A DNA stretch of 64,000 bases from Pararobbsia alpina_A. GTDB taxonomy: Bacteria > Pseudomonadota > Gammaproteobacteria > Burkholderiales > Burkholderiaceae. Numbering within the stretch: position 1 is the first letter of the stretch; every line of letters begins with the position of its first letter. The stretch covers positions 558,001-622,000 of the forward strand of contig NZ_OZ221287.1 in the NCBI RefSeq assembly GCF_965118125.1. Direction: 5' to 3'. Shown in pieces: positions 17,920 through 27,131 of the stretch. The notes beneath the pieces are model-generated. The model saw only the letters and a list, made by a program, of their open reading frames with translations, ran no database searches and was not told the DNA's origin. The position numbers and the translations under genes are program-made.

Positions 17920-19587
17920 TCAATCGAGTTCGTCTGGCAGTGTTGCTTCCAGGGGCTCGCGCGAGGGCAATGCCCCTGCGAGCCTGCCCAGCGTGCGGAT
18001 GGCCTGCTCGGTGTTCGCCGACCACGCGTAGCTGTAGTTGAGCCGGATAAAGCTCGAATAGCGTTCAGAGCGCGAGAACAAGGTCCCGGCGCCAACGGTG
18101 ATGCCTTCGGCGATGGCGGCCGAATAGAGCGCCATCGAATCTGCGCGGTTCGGTAGTTCGATCCAGAGCAGATAACCGCCGGCGGGCTTCGAGATGCGTG
18201 TGCCGGAAGGGAAAAAGCGGCTCACCATCGCACGCATGATCGCGGCTTGTTGGGAATAGCGTTGGCGCATGCGACGCAAGTGCGCGTCGTATCCGTCGTT
18301 GCGCAGATACTCGGCGATCGCGCGTTGTGGCGTCAGCGGCGTGGTCAGCGTGTTGAAGAATTTGAGTGTCTCGAACGCCTGCCGGAAGCGGCCGGGCATG
18401 GCCCATCCAATGCGCTGATCGGGGCTCAGAGTCTTCGAAAACGATGAGAAGTGAAGCACGAGACCCGCCCGGTCGAAACGCTTGAGCGGCAAGGGCGCCT
18501 TACCCTCGAACGCGAGCTCGCGATAGACATCGTTCTCGATGATCGGAATGCCGCGCGCATTCATGCGCTCGACGAGCAGTTGCTTACGCTCGTCGCTCAT
18601 CTGAAAACCCAGCGGATTCTGGAAATTCGGCATCACGACGCAGGCGGCAATACGTTGTGTGTCGCAGAGGCGAGTCAGCGCATCGATATCGATGCCCGCT
18701 TCGGGGTGTGTCGGCACTTCGAGCGCGCGCATGCCGAGTTTCTCGATGGCCTGGAGATGGGCATAGAACGTCGGCGATTCGATGGCAATCGTGTCACCGG
18801 GTTTCGCGACGACTTGCAGGCACAGGTTCAGGGCTTCCGTCGCACCGACCGTCATCACAATCTCGCCGGGATCCACATAACACCCTGCGTCGGCGTAGCG
18901 GCGTGCGATCTGGTGGATCAGGCCCGCATCGCCAGGCGGCAGGTCGGACAAGACACCTGGCGCTTCACGCTGACGCGCAAGCGCAGCCGCATATCGGTTC
19001 AGGCGCGTGGTCGGAAAGATCGAGGGATCGGGATACGGCGAGCCGAGCGGCAATGCGCCATGCCGGGCGATTTCGCGTAACGTCGCCAGCACGAACTGGC
19101 CCGCATCGGGTGCAGGGTCGGAGGCCGACCAGCTGAAGGACGTGTGCGTGGGCGCGTACGTTGATTCGTGCGTAGATGCGTTCGTGGATGCGTACGTAGA
19201 TGCGTACGTTAATGCGCTCGATGAATCGCTCGATGAACTTCGATGGCCTTTCCGTACCCGACTCGTATCGGGGACTGCGCCATCACGCCGCTCGCTCGCA
19301 CTCACGCTCACGTCGCGTTCCGAATTGCGCACGGCCTGCGGCTGCCCGATTGACGCGCGTTCAACGCTCGACGCCTCGACGGGGCGGCGCACGAAATAGC
19401 CGGATTGCGGGCGGCTTTCGATCACACCACGGCTTTCGAGCTGCAAATACGCACGCAGCACGGTCGTCACGCTCATGCTGTTCAGATAGCACGCGTGCCG
19501 AACCGAAGGGATCCGTTCTCCCGGCTGATATACGCCCATATGGATCAGATGCTCGACCTGGCTCACGAGCTTTTCGTAGAGTTTCAT
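17920..19587 (-). CDS. MocR-type transcriptional regulator (GntR-HTH/aminotransferase fold)
   Basis: A 555-residue fusion of an N-terminal winged helix of the GntR type (PGERIPSVRHACYLNSMSVT, first 75 residues) to a fold-type I aminotransferase domain that binds pyridoxal phosphate; the Schiff-base Lys is in SSFSKTLSPDQRIGW. Such proteins are regulators rather than transaminases. The linker is unusually long and low in complexity (about residues 80-160, with repeated Ala-Ser-Thr-Tyr units). The internal ATG before KLYEKLV has GGGAG upstream and matches normal GntR N termini, so it is preferred to the GTG/ATG seven to eight codons earlier. Confidence 0.9.
   Translation of the reverse strand: MKLYEKLVSQVEHLIHMGVYQPGERIPSVRHACYLNSMSVTTVLRAYLQLESRGVIESRPQSGYFVRRPVEASSVERASIGQPQAVRNSERDVSVSASERRDGAVPDTSRVRKGHRSSSSDSSSALTYASTYASTNASTHESTYAPTHTSFSWSASDPAPDAGQFVLATLREIARHGALPLGSPYPDPSIFPTTRLNRYAAALARQREAPGVLSDLPPGDAGLIHQIARRYADAGCYVDPGEIVMTVGATEALNLCLQVVAKPGDTIAIESPTFYAHLQAIEKLGMRALEVPTHPEAGIDIDALTRLCDTQRIAACVVMPNFQNPLGFQMSDERKQLLVERMNARGIPIIENDVYRELAFEGKAPLPLKRFDRAGLVLHFSSFSKTLSPDQRIGWAMPGRFRQAFETLKFFNTLTTPLTPQRAIAEYLRNDGYDAHLRRMRQRYSQQAAIMRAMVSRFFPSGTRISKPAGGYLLWIELPNRADSMALYSAAIAEGITVGAGTLFSRSERYSSFIRLNYSYAWSANTEQAIRTLGRLAGALPSREPLEATLPDELD
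19156..19239 (-). repeat. Seven 12-bp repeats in the MocR linker
   Basis: Seven consecutive 12-mers of the form GTACGTAGATGC run in frame through the linker of the MocR gene and encode a four-residue repeat (Thr/Ser-Tyr/Asn/His-Ala/Glu-Ser). The repeat number may vary between strains. Confidence 0.75.
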
Positions 19588-19866
19588 GGCGACCGGCTCC
19601 CGGTTCATCACGCGTCATTGCGTAGTGAATAAGGTAGCCATCGGGCCACGCGCGGAACATTGTCTGTAAGGATGAAATTGCAGAAGGCCGTAGGTTAGCC
19701 GGACTATACGAACGTGTGAATCGCAAGACGAATCGGTGTCGCTGGCGCATTTCTATACAGGTAGATGATTACCTTGCGCTGGTCTTGTGCCCTAAGCTGA
19801 CAACGTTGAAGGGCCGCACGGTGTGGCCCCTAACGCAATGCCAGAGTACGTACGGCCAGGGACAGA

Positions 19867-20241
19867 GTGTTGAGCCATCACCCGCTTGTATCGATCGTCG
19901 ACGACGATGAGTCGGCGCGCCGTGCCATGGCGAACCTCGCGCGTTCGCTCGGTTGGCGCGTGCAGGTATTCGATTCCGCCGAGGCACTGTTGTTGTCCGG
20001 TGCATTCGACGACGTACAGTGCGTGATTTCCGATGTGCAGATGCCGGGTATGACGGGCGTCGACATGCAGGATCGTCTGATCGAGCGCGGTGTGAAGCTG
20101 CCGATCATCTTCGTATCGGCCTTTGCGACCGATACGCTGCGCCAGCGCGCGTATGCCAATGGCGCGCTGTGCTTTCTGACCAAGCCTGTCGACGGCGCAG
20201 TGGTCGCGCGCCTGCTCGACAGCATCGGGCACGCGGCCTGA
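19867..20241 (+). CDS. Single-domain response regulator (CheY/FixJ-N type)
   Basis: A 124-residue lone receiver domain. Acidic pair in VDDDES, phospho-acceptor Asp in ISDVQMPGMTG, Ser in place of Thr in VSAFATD, and Lys in LTKPVDG are present. It ends right after the receiver fold, with no output domain, so it must act on a partner protein or in a phosphorelay. The closest wording is to FixJ/TodT receivers. No kinase is adjacent. The GTG start is preceded by AGGGA. Confidence 0.88.
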   Translation: MLSHHPLVSIVDDDESARRAMANLARSLGWRVQVFDSAEALLLSGAFDDVQCVISDVQMPGMTGVDMQDRLIERGVKLPIIFVSAFATDTLRQRAYANGALCFLTKPVDGAVVARLLDSIGHAA

Positions 20242-20413
20242 AGCGCTGCTCTGCCCCAAGTCGCGCCGATATTGCGTGAAAGGTTTGTGTCAGTGATGAG
20301 CGAACCGATGTTCGGAGCGATGGAGTACGATAGCTGCGTCCAACCCTGCGTTGGTCGATTCGCATGAAGCCACGAACCCGGTAAGTCAGTCTCTTCCTTT
20401 CACGGAGGTCACC

Positions 20414-20683
20414 ATGGACCACGCTTCGCACGGCATCATCTTCTGGATCATTATCGGCGGCATTGCAGGTGCACTGGCAGGGCGGATTGTCGACGGCGGC
20501 GGATTCGGCATCCTGATGGATATCGTGGTCGGCATTGTCGGGGCCTTTATCGGCGGCTGGGTCGGTGGCGCACTCGGGATCAGCCTGGGCGGCGGCATTC
20601 TCGGGTCGTTGTTGACGGCGCTCATTGGTGCGGTGATTCTGCTCGCCATCCTGCGGCTTTTCGGGCGCGGGCGAAGGGCGTAG
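20414..20683 (+). CDS. GlsB/YeaQ/YmgE family membrane protein
   Basis: An 89-residue, almost wholly hydrophobic protein of the transglycosylase-associated (GlsB/YeaQ) stress-response family. Glycine-rich helices GGIAGALAGRIVDGGGFG, DIVVGIVGAFIGGWVGG and a third C-terminal helix ending in RRA are typical. GGAGGT lies 5 bp before the ATG, which rules out the longer upstream frame. The family is often induced by acid or oxidative stress, but its activity is unknown. Confidence 0.88.
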   Translation: MDHASHGIIFWIIIGGIAGALAGRIVDGGGFGILMDIVVGIVGAFIGGWVGGALGISLGGGILGSLLTALIGAVILLAILRLFGRGRRA

Positions 20684-20705
20684 CAACGCGGCGTCCCTTT
20701 TTCTT
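20674..20705 (+). terminator. Probable intrinsic terminator
   Basis: AAGGGCG can pair with CG(T)CCCTT across a 10-11 base loop that includes the GlsB-like stop codon, and is followed by a T-rich run (TTTTTCTT). It would end transcription before the convergent LacI-type gene. Confidence 0.5.
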
Positions 20706-20708
20706 GCG

Positions 20709-21770
20709 TCATTCTCCCGCGCGGCGCGTTCGGCCGCTCAGACGCGATTCGATCTGCTGCGGAATGTTTTCGGGCGTCACCACGACGACCGACGACGATT
20801 GTTCGACCGCCGCGCGGGGCAACAGCTTGTGGAAATGCATGATCTGGTGGCATGCGCAACGCATGTCCTGTCGCAGGTCGTGATGCAGGATCGCGTCGAT
20901 CGCACCGTCGCGCAACAAACCGACGTTATCGCGGTCGAGGTCGTGACCGATAAAGCACGCAGGCTTTTGTCTGAGCCCACGCAGCGCACGCACGATCGCG
21001 ACATTGCCACCTCCCATTGAGTACACGGCGGCGATCTTCGCGTTGCCGATCGCGGTTCGCACGTGTTCTTCGGTCTGCGTATCGAGTCCCTGTCCGCCAC
21101 TTGCGTCGATCAGCGACAAGTGCGGAAAGCGTTCGGCCAGCACGCGGCGAAAGCTTTGCAGCCGTTGTTCCTCGCCGTAGAAGCGCTCGTGGCTCATCGT
21201 GACAAGCACATGACCTGCGCGCCGGCCGAGCCATTTGCCGACGAGGTAGGCCGCCGTCGCACCGGCAATGGTGTTGTCGAGCCCGGCATAAGCAAGACGC
21301 GGCGAGCCGGGGATATCGGTAAAGATGGTGATCACCGGGATGCCGCGTTGTTCAAGCAGCGCGATGGCTTGCACGATCTCGGGCTCGTCGCGCGCCTTGA
21401 GCAGCACACCATGACTCCCGCGCCGCGCGATCGCATGCAAGGCTTCGACGACCTCGCTCGTGGTCATGATCTCGCGAGTCAGGTAGCGCAGCCGGAACAC
21501 GGCGGGCTGGAGATCGGCCACGTCGGCCTCGAGCGCATCACGGATTTCGTCTGCAAAGCGCTGAGGCGCCTCGACCACGACGTCGACCACAAGCTTGCGG
21601 CCCGCGCTCGCAAGCTGATATTGCTGCTGTTCGAGTTCCCTGATCGCGTGCTCGACGCGCCGCCTCATGTGCTCGCGCACATGCACGCGGCCGTTCAGCA
21701 CGCGATCGACGGTCGCGGTGCCGACACCCGCCTGAAGGGCAATTTCCTTGATCAGGAATCGATGGCTCAT
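20709..21770 (-). CDS. LacI family transcriptional regulator
   Basis: A 353-residue repressor-type protein. The first 50 residues hold the LacI helix-turn-helix and hinge (FLIKEIALQAGVGTATVDRV, then NGRVHVREHMRRRV). The rest is a periplasmic-binding-protein-like sugar domain. The first ATG that precedes the helix-turn-helix directly is chosen, 22 bp downstream of the metal transporter stop. The two may be co-transcribed. Most members sense sugars or polyols; no sugar gene is adjacent. Confidence 0.88.
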   Translation of the reverse strand: MSHRFLIKEIALQAGVGTATVDRVLNGRVHVREHMRRRVEHAIRELEQQQYQLASAGRKLVVDVVVEAPQRFADEIRDALEADVADLQPAVFRLRYLTREIMTTSEVVEALHAIARRGSHGVLLKARDEPEIVQAIALLEQRGIPVITIFTDIPGSPRLAYAGLDNTIAGATAAYLVGKWLGRRAGHVLVTMSHERFYGEEQRLQSFRRVLAERFPHLSLIDASGGQGLDTQTEEHVRTAIGNAKIAAVYSMGGGNVAIVRALRGLRQKPACFIGHDLDRDNVGLLRDGAIDAILHHDLRQDMRCACHQIMHFHKLLPRAAVEQSSSVVVVTPENIPQQIESRLSGRTRRAGE

Positions 21771-21792
21771 CGGGTGCCGGTGCGAGTCGCGC

Positions 21793-22857
21793 TCAGGCGC
21801 AGGGCGATGTCGACGAACCGTCTTCGTGTTCGTGACCGGCGTCGATACACTCTTCTTCCTCGACCTGCACTGTGACATGAGAGATGCCGTAGCGCTGAGT
21901 CAGCCGCTGCTTGACCGCGATCACGATCTCGCGCGTGGTCGCGCCGGGCACGGGGTGCACGTGCAACGTCAGCAAATGCTGCTCGCCGGTGATCGACCAC
22001 GCATGGATATGGTGGGCATTGCGCACGACGGACACGTGCTGTTCGAGGTCGGCCTTGATGTCGGCAAGCTCGACACCTTCGGGTGTGCCTTCGAGCAGGA
22101 TATGCGCCGAGGATCGGACGATACCCCAGGCGCTCTTGAGGATGATGACCGCCACGAAGATCGAGAGCAGCGGATCGATCGGCGTCCAGTGCGTAAGCAG
22201 AATCACGACCGCCGCAACGATCGCAGCGGCGGAGCCGAGCATATCGCCGAGCACATGCAGCCAGGCGCCGCGCAGGTTCAGATTCTCGCGATTGCCGCCG
22301 TGCAGCACGAGAAACGCCGCGATATTGGCGGCAAGCCCGATGAACGCCACGATCAGCATCGTCGTGCCGGTGACGGGGACCGGATTCGCGAATCGGGTGA
22401 TGGCTTCGATGACGATCCACGCGGCGATGACAAAGAGTGCGCAGCCGTTGACGAATGCAGCGAGGATCTCGAGCCGCTTGTAGCCATACGAGAGTTGCGA
22501 CGTCGCGGGGCGGCGGCCGTAATGAATGGCGGCCCAGCTGAAGCCCAACGCCGCGGCATCGCTGACCATATGGCCCGCGTCGGCGAGCAGGGCGAGCGAG
22601 CCGGACATCACCCCTCCGGCGACTTCGACGATCATGAAGATCGCGATGATCAGGAAAGCCCAGCCGATACGACGTTGATCGGTCACCCCGTGCAGATGGT
22701 TGTGGCCCGAGTGGCTATGGCCATGGCCGTGATCATGCGCATGTGCGTGACTTGAATGATCGTGATCGGCGTGGTCGTGAGCCGGATGGTCGTGACCGGC
22801 ATGGTCCGGAGCCGAGTGGTCGTGACCGGGATGGTCGTGGCGATGTTCGTCAACCAT
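21793..22857 (-). CDS. Cation diffusion facilitator transporter with His-rich N terminus
   Basis: A 354-residue inner-membrane metal/proton antiporter (CzcD/ZitB-like CDF family) expected to export Zn, Co or related ions. Six helices are predicted, with metal-site motifs in LLADAGHMVSDA (helix 2) and HVLGDMLGS (helix 5), followed by a cytoplasmic C-terminal domain with HIHAWSI. The first 55 residues are packed with His-Asp and His-Gly pairs (over 20 histidines), a likely metal buffer or sensor; the DNA there is a repetitive GTGGTCGTGACC pattern. No czcABC genes are nearby. Confidence 0.92.
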   Translation of the reverse strand: MVDEHRHDHPGHDHSAPDHAGHDHPAHDHADHDHSSHAHAHDHGHGHSHSGHNHLHGVTDQRRIGWAFLIIAIFMIVEVAGGVMSGSLALLADAGHMVSDAAALGFSWAAIHYGRRPATSQLSYGYKRLEILAAFVNGCALFVIAAWIVIEAITRFANPVPVTGTTMLIVAFIGLAANIAAFLVLHGGNRENLNLRGAWLHVLGDMLGSAAAIVAAVVILLTHWTPIDPLLSIFVAVIILKSAWGIVRSSAHILLEGTPEGVELADIKADLEQHVSVVRNAHHIHAWSITGEQHLLTLHVHPVPGATTREIVIAVKQRLTQRYGISHVTVQVEEEECIDAGHEHEDGSSTSPCA

Positions 22858-23231
22858 GGGAGTGTCGCTCGGTTTAGCAGGTGACAGGCGCGGGATACAA
22901 GCGCGGATACGCGCACATTATGCCGCGTCCGATCGCGACGAAATCCGATGGACTCCTTCGGGCGCGGGTCTTTCACAGCCGTCGCGCTGCGGCATCGCCG
23001 CGGTATACCAACGGGATCGTTCATCGGTATCTGTTACCGGACGTCGCACAGACAACCGCTTGACGTCATCCGTTGACGTCATCCATGAGACGTCATGACC
23101 ACGACTATATGTGTGGCGGTCTAAACACACGCCTCATCATATTTGTCTGTAGATAGGACGAATAGGAGACAGTGCAGCCGTATCTTTGCGCCCAAGACTG
23201 CAAAAGACAGTCATCTCAACAGGGGGGCCAA
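22858..23231. other. Divergent promoter region with TGACGTCA repeats
   Basis: This region lies between the divergent metal transporter and a DUF4096 gene. It contains three copies of GACGTCAT (23062, 23075, 23089; spacing 13 and 14 bp), the first two as the perfect palindrome TGACGTCA, which looks like an operator array. A stretch near 23102-23150 is AT-richer and may hold the promoter of the rightward gene. No further gene is seen. Confidence 0.55.
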
Positions 23232-23534
23232 ATGACCAATCTCACAGACATTGAATGGGCGCGTGTCGAACATCTGTTCGACGAGACGCGTCAACGCAAG
23301 GGCGCCGGCCGGCCGGCAGCCAATCCGCGTGCAATTCTCGACGCCATCCGCTGGATTCAGCAGACAGGCGAACGATGGCTTTATCTGCCGGCGTGCTTTC
23401 CGCCACAGCAAACGTGCTATATGAAATTCCTGCAGTGGAGAAAGGACGGACGTATTCAGGAGGTCGAACGGTTGTTGGGTGCGACGGTCGTCAATGACCT
23501 GCTGCCGCCGGCGATGCCGGCTCAGTCTGCCTGA
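23232..23534 (+). CDS. Stand-alone DUF4096 (IS5-type transposase N-domain) protein, copy A
   Basis: A 100-residue protein consisting only of the DUF4096 domain that normally forms the N terminus of IS4/IS5-family transposases (DIEWARVEHLF ... GRPAANPRAILDAIRW ... QQTCYMKFLQWRKDG). The catalytic DDE part is absent and no inverted repeats flank it, yet the frame is intact and has AGGGGG before the ATG. A second copy lies 3.5 kb away and is about two-thirds identical over the domain, so both seem to be kept. It could be a DNA-binding protein taken over from a transposon, or an old fragment. Confidence 0.75.
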   Translation: MTNLTDIEWARVEHLFDETRQRKGAGRPAANPRAILDAIRWIQQTGERWLYLPACFPPQQTCYMKFLQWRKDGRIQEVERLLGATVVNDLLPPAMPAQSA

Positions 23535-23886
23535 ACGGATTGCCTGAACTGCATGCCATGAACGGATGGGCGGTACCCGGTGCGCAGCCGGGATGCCGGG
23601 CCCCATCGTGAAATAGCATGATCCTGCCGCGGCGTTGTTCGCGGCCGGCAACGAAGAGGAAGCAAAGGCGGATCCGCGTGCACCGCGCATGCCGGATGCC
23701 GCATTCGAGTGCGGACCGATACGCATGGCGAGTTCGAACGATGACTCGCCGCGCGAGCTTTGAACAAAAAGACGGTCACGCTATGGTGGAAGCCATCGGT
23801 AAGTGTGCTGAGTAAATCACGACAGTGTTCTCCGCGCAGTATCTCTTTGGGAGAACCAGCACCTTCGCGCCTTCTCGGAGCTTTGC
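23535..23886. other. Intergenic region, no gene seen
   Basis: About 350 bases without a convincing gene. A 7-bp inverted repeat GTTCTCC/GGAGAAC (23827-23856) with a 16-base loop lies shortly before the next gene. Confidence 0.45.
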
Positions 23887-24423
23887 ATGATCTGGATGCA
23901 CAATTGGCACTCGCGTGAAGTGGCGCGCGTGTTTCCGGGGTTTGCCCCGCGTGAACGACGACCGGGCCCGGGCGGCCCTGCTACGGATGGCCGGTCCGAT
24001 CGGCGCACGACGGGAAAAGGATGGCCACGCTCGGGTGTGAGCCCGATTGCGAAGGCGTCTCAGCGCGCGGCCGAACGCGCGCCCGCGGCGTCGCCCAAAC
24101 GCCTGACGCGTCGCTCCGCGAGCGAAGCGGCAGGCGACGCGCCGTCCGCATTTTCCGTATTGCCGGATCGCCGACGAAAGGGGCCGGCGGCCTTTGACGA
24201 TGCGACCACCGGTCAACGCGCGAAGCCGCAAGCCTGGCCAGTCGATTCCGCGGATCGTGCTTACGCGCCGATGCAGATCATTGAGGCGTACGTCGATACG
24301 GTCCGACGGGCCCAGGGTAAGCCGACCTACGCTGAAATTCACCTGGGCACCCCGGATTTCGAGGCTCAGCTCAAGGACTTCGCCAGCGACGTATTCAAGG
24401 CGATGGGGGCTGACGGCGCCTAG
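23887..24423 (+). CDS. Hypothetical protein, basic disordered N-terminal half
   Basis: A 178-residue frame I do not recognise. Residues 18-120 are rich in Arg, Pro, Ala and Gly and look unstructured; the last 50 residues (from about MQIIEAYVDTVRR) look folded, with a helix-rich, acidic end. Codon third positions are GC-rich throughout, and GGAG lies 7 bp before the ATG, which supports a real gene. An antisense frame covers most of it but has no family resemblance. Confidence 0.5.
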   Translation: MIWMHNWHSREVARVFPGFAPRERRPGPGGPATDGRSDRRTTGKGWPRSGVSPIAKASQRAAERAPAASPKRLTRRSASEAAGDAPSAFSVLPDRRRKGPAAFDDATTGQRAKPQAWPVDSADRAYAPMQIIEAYVDTVRRAQGKPTYAEIHLGTPDFEAQLKDFASDVFKAMGADGA

Positions 24424-24434
24424 CGCTTGCCCAT

Positions 24435-26054
24435 TTATGCATGGGCGCTCGAGTCCGTATTCGAGTCCGTGCTTGAGCGTACCTCGTCGAATGGCAGCTC
24501 GACCACGGTGACGCGATTGCGTCCTGCGCTCTTGGCTTGGTACAGCGCGCGATCGGCGGCCGCGAGCAGCTCGACGATGTCACTGCCTTCGGCGGGGAAT
24601 GCGGTCGCGCATCCGATGCTGACGGTCAGCACTTCGACGACACCCGCCTCGTGCGCGATGCCTGCCGCCGCCACGCGCTCGCGCAGGCGCTCGGCGATCG
24701 CGAGTGCACCGTCCGATCCGGTGGCCGGCAACACGACGACAAATTCTTCGCCACCGTACCGCGCCGCAATATCACCGGGTTTGCGGATCGATGCCTCGAT
24801 GCAGTCCGACACGGCGACCAGGGCGTCGTCACCCACGGCGTGACCGTACGCATCGTTGAACAGCTTGAAAAAATCGATATCGACAAATAACGCCGATAGC
24901 GGCAAACGTTCGCGCCGGGCGTGGGCCCATGCATCGCCCACGCGCAGATCGAACGCCCGGCGGTTGAGCAAACCGGTGAGCCCGTCCGTGCCAGCGAGAC
25001 GCGCCAGTTCCATCTGCGTCGCGACGTGCTGGCGCATCATGCCGACGAGCGCCCAGGCCAAGCCGATAAAGGTCAATCCGAACAGCAGCGTCAGGCCGCC
25101 GACGACCAGCGTGCGGCGGCGCCACGGCGCGAGCACGTCTTCTTCAGCCGGCGCCACGACAGCGATAAAGGGCGTATTCGGGATGCGCGCAAACGTATAA
25201 ATCCGGCGCACACCGTCCACTGCCGCGCGCGCGGCATAGGTACCGTGGTCGTGCGACGCCATCACGCCAAACGTCGGCGACCACGCGATGCTGGCTCCGA
25301 TGTCTTTGGGGCTATACGGCTTGCGCACGACCATCGTGCCGTCGCGTCGCACGATAAAGGTCGATCCATGCTCACCCGTGCTGACCCGATCGAGCAGCGA
25401 ACGAAACAGCTCGATGCGCAAGCCGATCGAAGCCACACCCGCAAAGCTCCCATCGGCGCGATCGATGCGCCGGCTCATCGTGATCGTGGGGCCGGCATTC
25501 TGTACGCGAGACTGGAACGGATGCGAGATGAACGTCGCCGTCGACGGATCGTTTTTATGGTGAATGAAGAATTCGCGATCGCTGGCATTGAGGCTGCGCG
25601 CGACATCGCTGTCGCGATCGAGCACCGCCTGCCCGTCGGGATTGAAGACGAACGCGCCGCTGAGATAGCCCGCATGCGTTGCGCGATCGAACACGACCTG
25701 ACGCCGCACCAACGGAGGCAGCGCTTTAACGCCCTGCGCGAATGCTCCGTCGACCATCGCCTGAAGCGACAGGTCGTACACCTCCATATTGCGCGCGACG
25801 TCGTTACTGATCACGCCGACGAGATTTTCCGACGTCTCTCGCGAATGGGCGAGCGCATCGGTGCGGCCGTTATAGAGCGTGACAAGCGATAGCCCCATCA
25901 TCGCCAACGCAACGACGGTGCCTGTGATGCCGACAAGACCGGGGCGCGCGTAGAGATAGTTGGCCACACCTGCCAGCCTGTTGCCGCGCTGCGCCGCAAT
26001 CAGTGTCCCGACGGCGCCGGAGATCCGGCGTGGCCTGCTGTGGATACCTTTCAT
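24435..26054 (-). CDS. Membrane sensor diguanylate cyclase (Cache-GGDEF)
   Basis: A protein of about 539 residues. An N-terminal transmembrane helix (GLVGITGTVVALAMMGLSLV) is followed by a periplasmic double-Cache-like domain, a second helix (VVGGLTLLFGLTFIGLAWAL) and a GGDEF domain with the active variant ARYGGEEFVVVLP, so cyclic di-GMP synthesis is expected. The I-site has Lys in place of Arg (KPGD). The start is uncertain: the ATG used here and a GTG 13 codons earlier both lack a clear ribosome site. It converges with the hypothetical gene on its left. Confidence 0.9.
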   Translation of the reverse strand: MKGIHSRPRRISGAVGTLIAAQRGNRLAGVANYLYARPGLVGITGTVVALAMMGLSLVTLYNGRTDALAHSRETSENLVGVISNDVARNMEVYDLSLQAMVDGAFAQGVKALPPLVRRQVVFDRATHAGYLSGAFVFNPDGQAVLDRDSDVARSLNASDREFFIHHKNDPSTATFISHPFQSRVQNAGPTITMSRRIDRADGSFAGVASIGLRIELFRSLLDRVSTGEHGSTFIVRRDGTMVVRKPYSPKDIGASIAWSPTFGVMASHDHGTYAARAAVDGVRRIYTFARIPNTPFIAVVAPAEEDVLAPWRRRTLVVGGLTLLFGLTFIGLAWALVGMMRQHVATQMELARLAGTDGLTGLLNRRAFDLRVGDAWAHARRERLPLSALFVDIDFFKLFNDAYGHAVGDDALVAVSDCIEASIRKPGDIAARYGGEEFVVVLPATGSDGALAIAERLRERVAAAGIAHEAGVVEVLTVSIGCATAFPAEGSDIVELLAAADRALYQAKSAGRNRVTVVELPFDEVRSSTDSNTDSSAHA

Positions 26055-26270
26055 GGACGGGGTTCGGGTCGACACAAACTGCAAGTCGCCCACGCTCAGT
26101 TACGACGGTTATCGACACAGCGCCCGACCTACTTTAGTGCGAGCGAACCCGATACGTCCAATGGAGAAAGCATTGACGCAAGGGATTGCGATGCCTCAGC
26201 GGCGCGGTATCCCGGTTTTTCAACGTCATGGCGTCGCGGTGCCCGCACGGTACAGCAATGAGACGCGCGG

Positions 26271-26534
26271 TCAGGCCGCGGTGCCGCAGAGCCAATCGAT
26301 CGTCGAGTCAGCCAGCTCCGACAGACGGCGGCATTCCGAACTCGAGGGCACGGTGACGCCCGTGCGCCAAAGCTGCACATCGCTGGTCGACACCCGCATG
26401 AGCTCCGCGACGCGGGCCGAACTCAAACCGGCACGGCTCAACGATGTGTCGAGGCGGGCACCGAAGGCGCGGAGGAAACGGGGATTTTGAGCGTTTTGCT
26501 CAAGGTGAATCGTGAGTGAACGGCGGCCCTGCAT
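26271..26534 (-). CDS. Small XRE-like helix-turn-helix protein
   Basis: An 87-residue protein. Residues about 25-82 fit a Cro/C1-type helix-turn-helix: GLSSARVAELMRVSTSDVQLW, then RTGVTVPSS and a closing LADSTIDWLCG, which parallels the usual 'LGVSxxWLLxG' ending. The start is not certain, since the frame is open 27 codons further upstream. It is divergent from the second DUF4096 gene, about 230 bp away, and could regulate it. Confidence 0.65.
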   Translation of the reverse strand: MQGRRSLTIHLEQNAQNPRFLRAFGARLDTSLSRAGLSSARVAELMRVSTSDVQLWRTGVTVPSSSECRRLSELADSTIDWLCGTAA

Positions 26535-26767
26535 GGGTAATTGAACGGCAAATAGAACGCCTTGCAGCCTAATGATCCGATGCGACGCTGATGTGACACT
26601 TTGTGTGACTGTCAAATAACTGCCACGTAAGGGCTCTTACGGATGTCTTGCGTTTCCGTTTCATGCGTCGGCGAGACGAATATACCGGCAGTGGGACGAT
26701 TGGGAGACGAAATCCGTCCAGCATTTGCCGACCCCGCGCAGACGGGTTGGAAGTAAGGGAGCCTGAC

Positions 26768-27061
26768 GTGACAAACCTTTCAGACGTCCAGTGGGCCTGC
26801 ATCGAGCACCTGTTCGAGGAACGGCGTGCCGGATCGGGAGCCGGACGCCCGCCCGCGGATGCCCGCGCGATTCTCAATGCCATCCGCTGGATCCGGCGGA
26901 CCGGCGAACGATGGATTTATCTGCCCGCGGAATATCCCGCGCAGCAGACGTGCTACATCAAGTTTCTCGCGTGGAAAAAGTCCGGATTGCTCGGCGAGGT
27001 CGAGCGGCTGCTCGATGCGTGCTGTCCACCTGAGGATGGTGCGCGCCACGCCAGTCGATGA
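26768..27061 (+). CDS. Stand-alone DUF4096 (IS5-type transposase N-domain) protein, copy B
   Basis: A 97-residue paralogue of the protein at 23232, starting with GTG and beginning TNLSDVQWACIEHLFEE; it shares the GAGRP, RAILxAIRWI, TGERW and QQTCY blocks. The catalytic part of a transposase is again missing. The C-terminal 15 residues differ from copy A. Divergence of about one third with both frames open argues against two recent insertion-sequence fragments. It is followed closely by the FKBP gene. Confidence 0.72.
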   Translation: MTNLSDVQWACIEHLFEERRAGSGAGRPPADARAILNAIRWIRRTGERWIYLPAEYPAQQTCYIKFLAWKKSGLLGEVERLLDACCPPEDGARHASR

Positions 27062-27131
27062 GCCTGCCGGTCGATCCGTGAGCCTGTGTTTACAATACGG
27101 GTCCACCCATCATTGCTCACGAGGTTTTCAC

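Noticed and set aside
23776..24342. 188-codon minus-strand frame opposite the hypothetical gene at 23887
   Set aside because: Arg-rich, no ribosome site found, and its 3' part reads antisense to the most protein-like part of the plus-strand frame; still possible but less likely.
23232..27061. The DUF4096 pair considered as ends of a composite transposon
   Set aside because: The copies differ by about one third, lack the catalytic domain, and no inverted or target-site repeats were seen around them.
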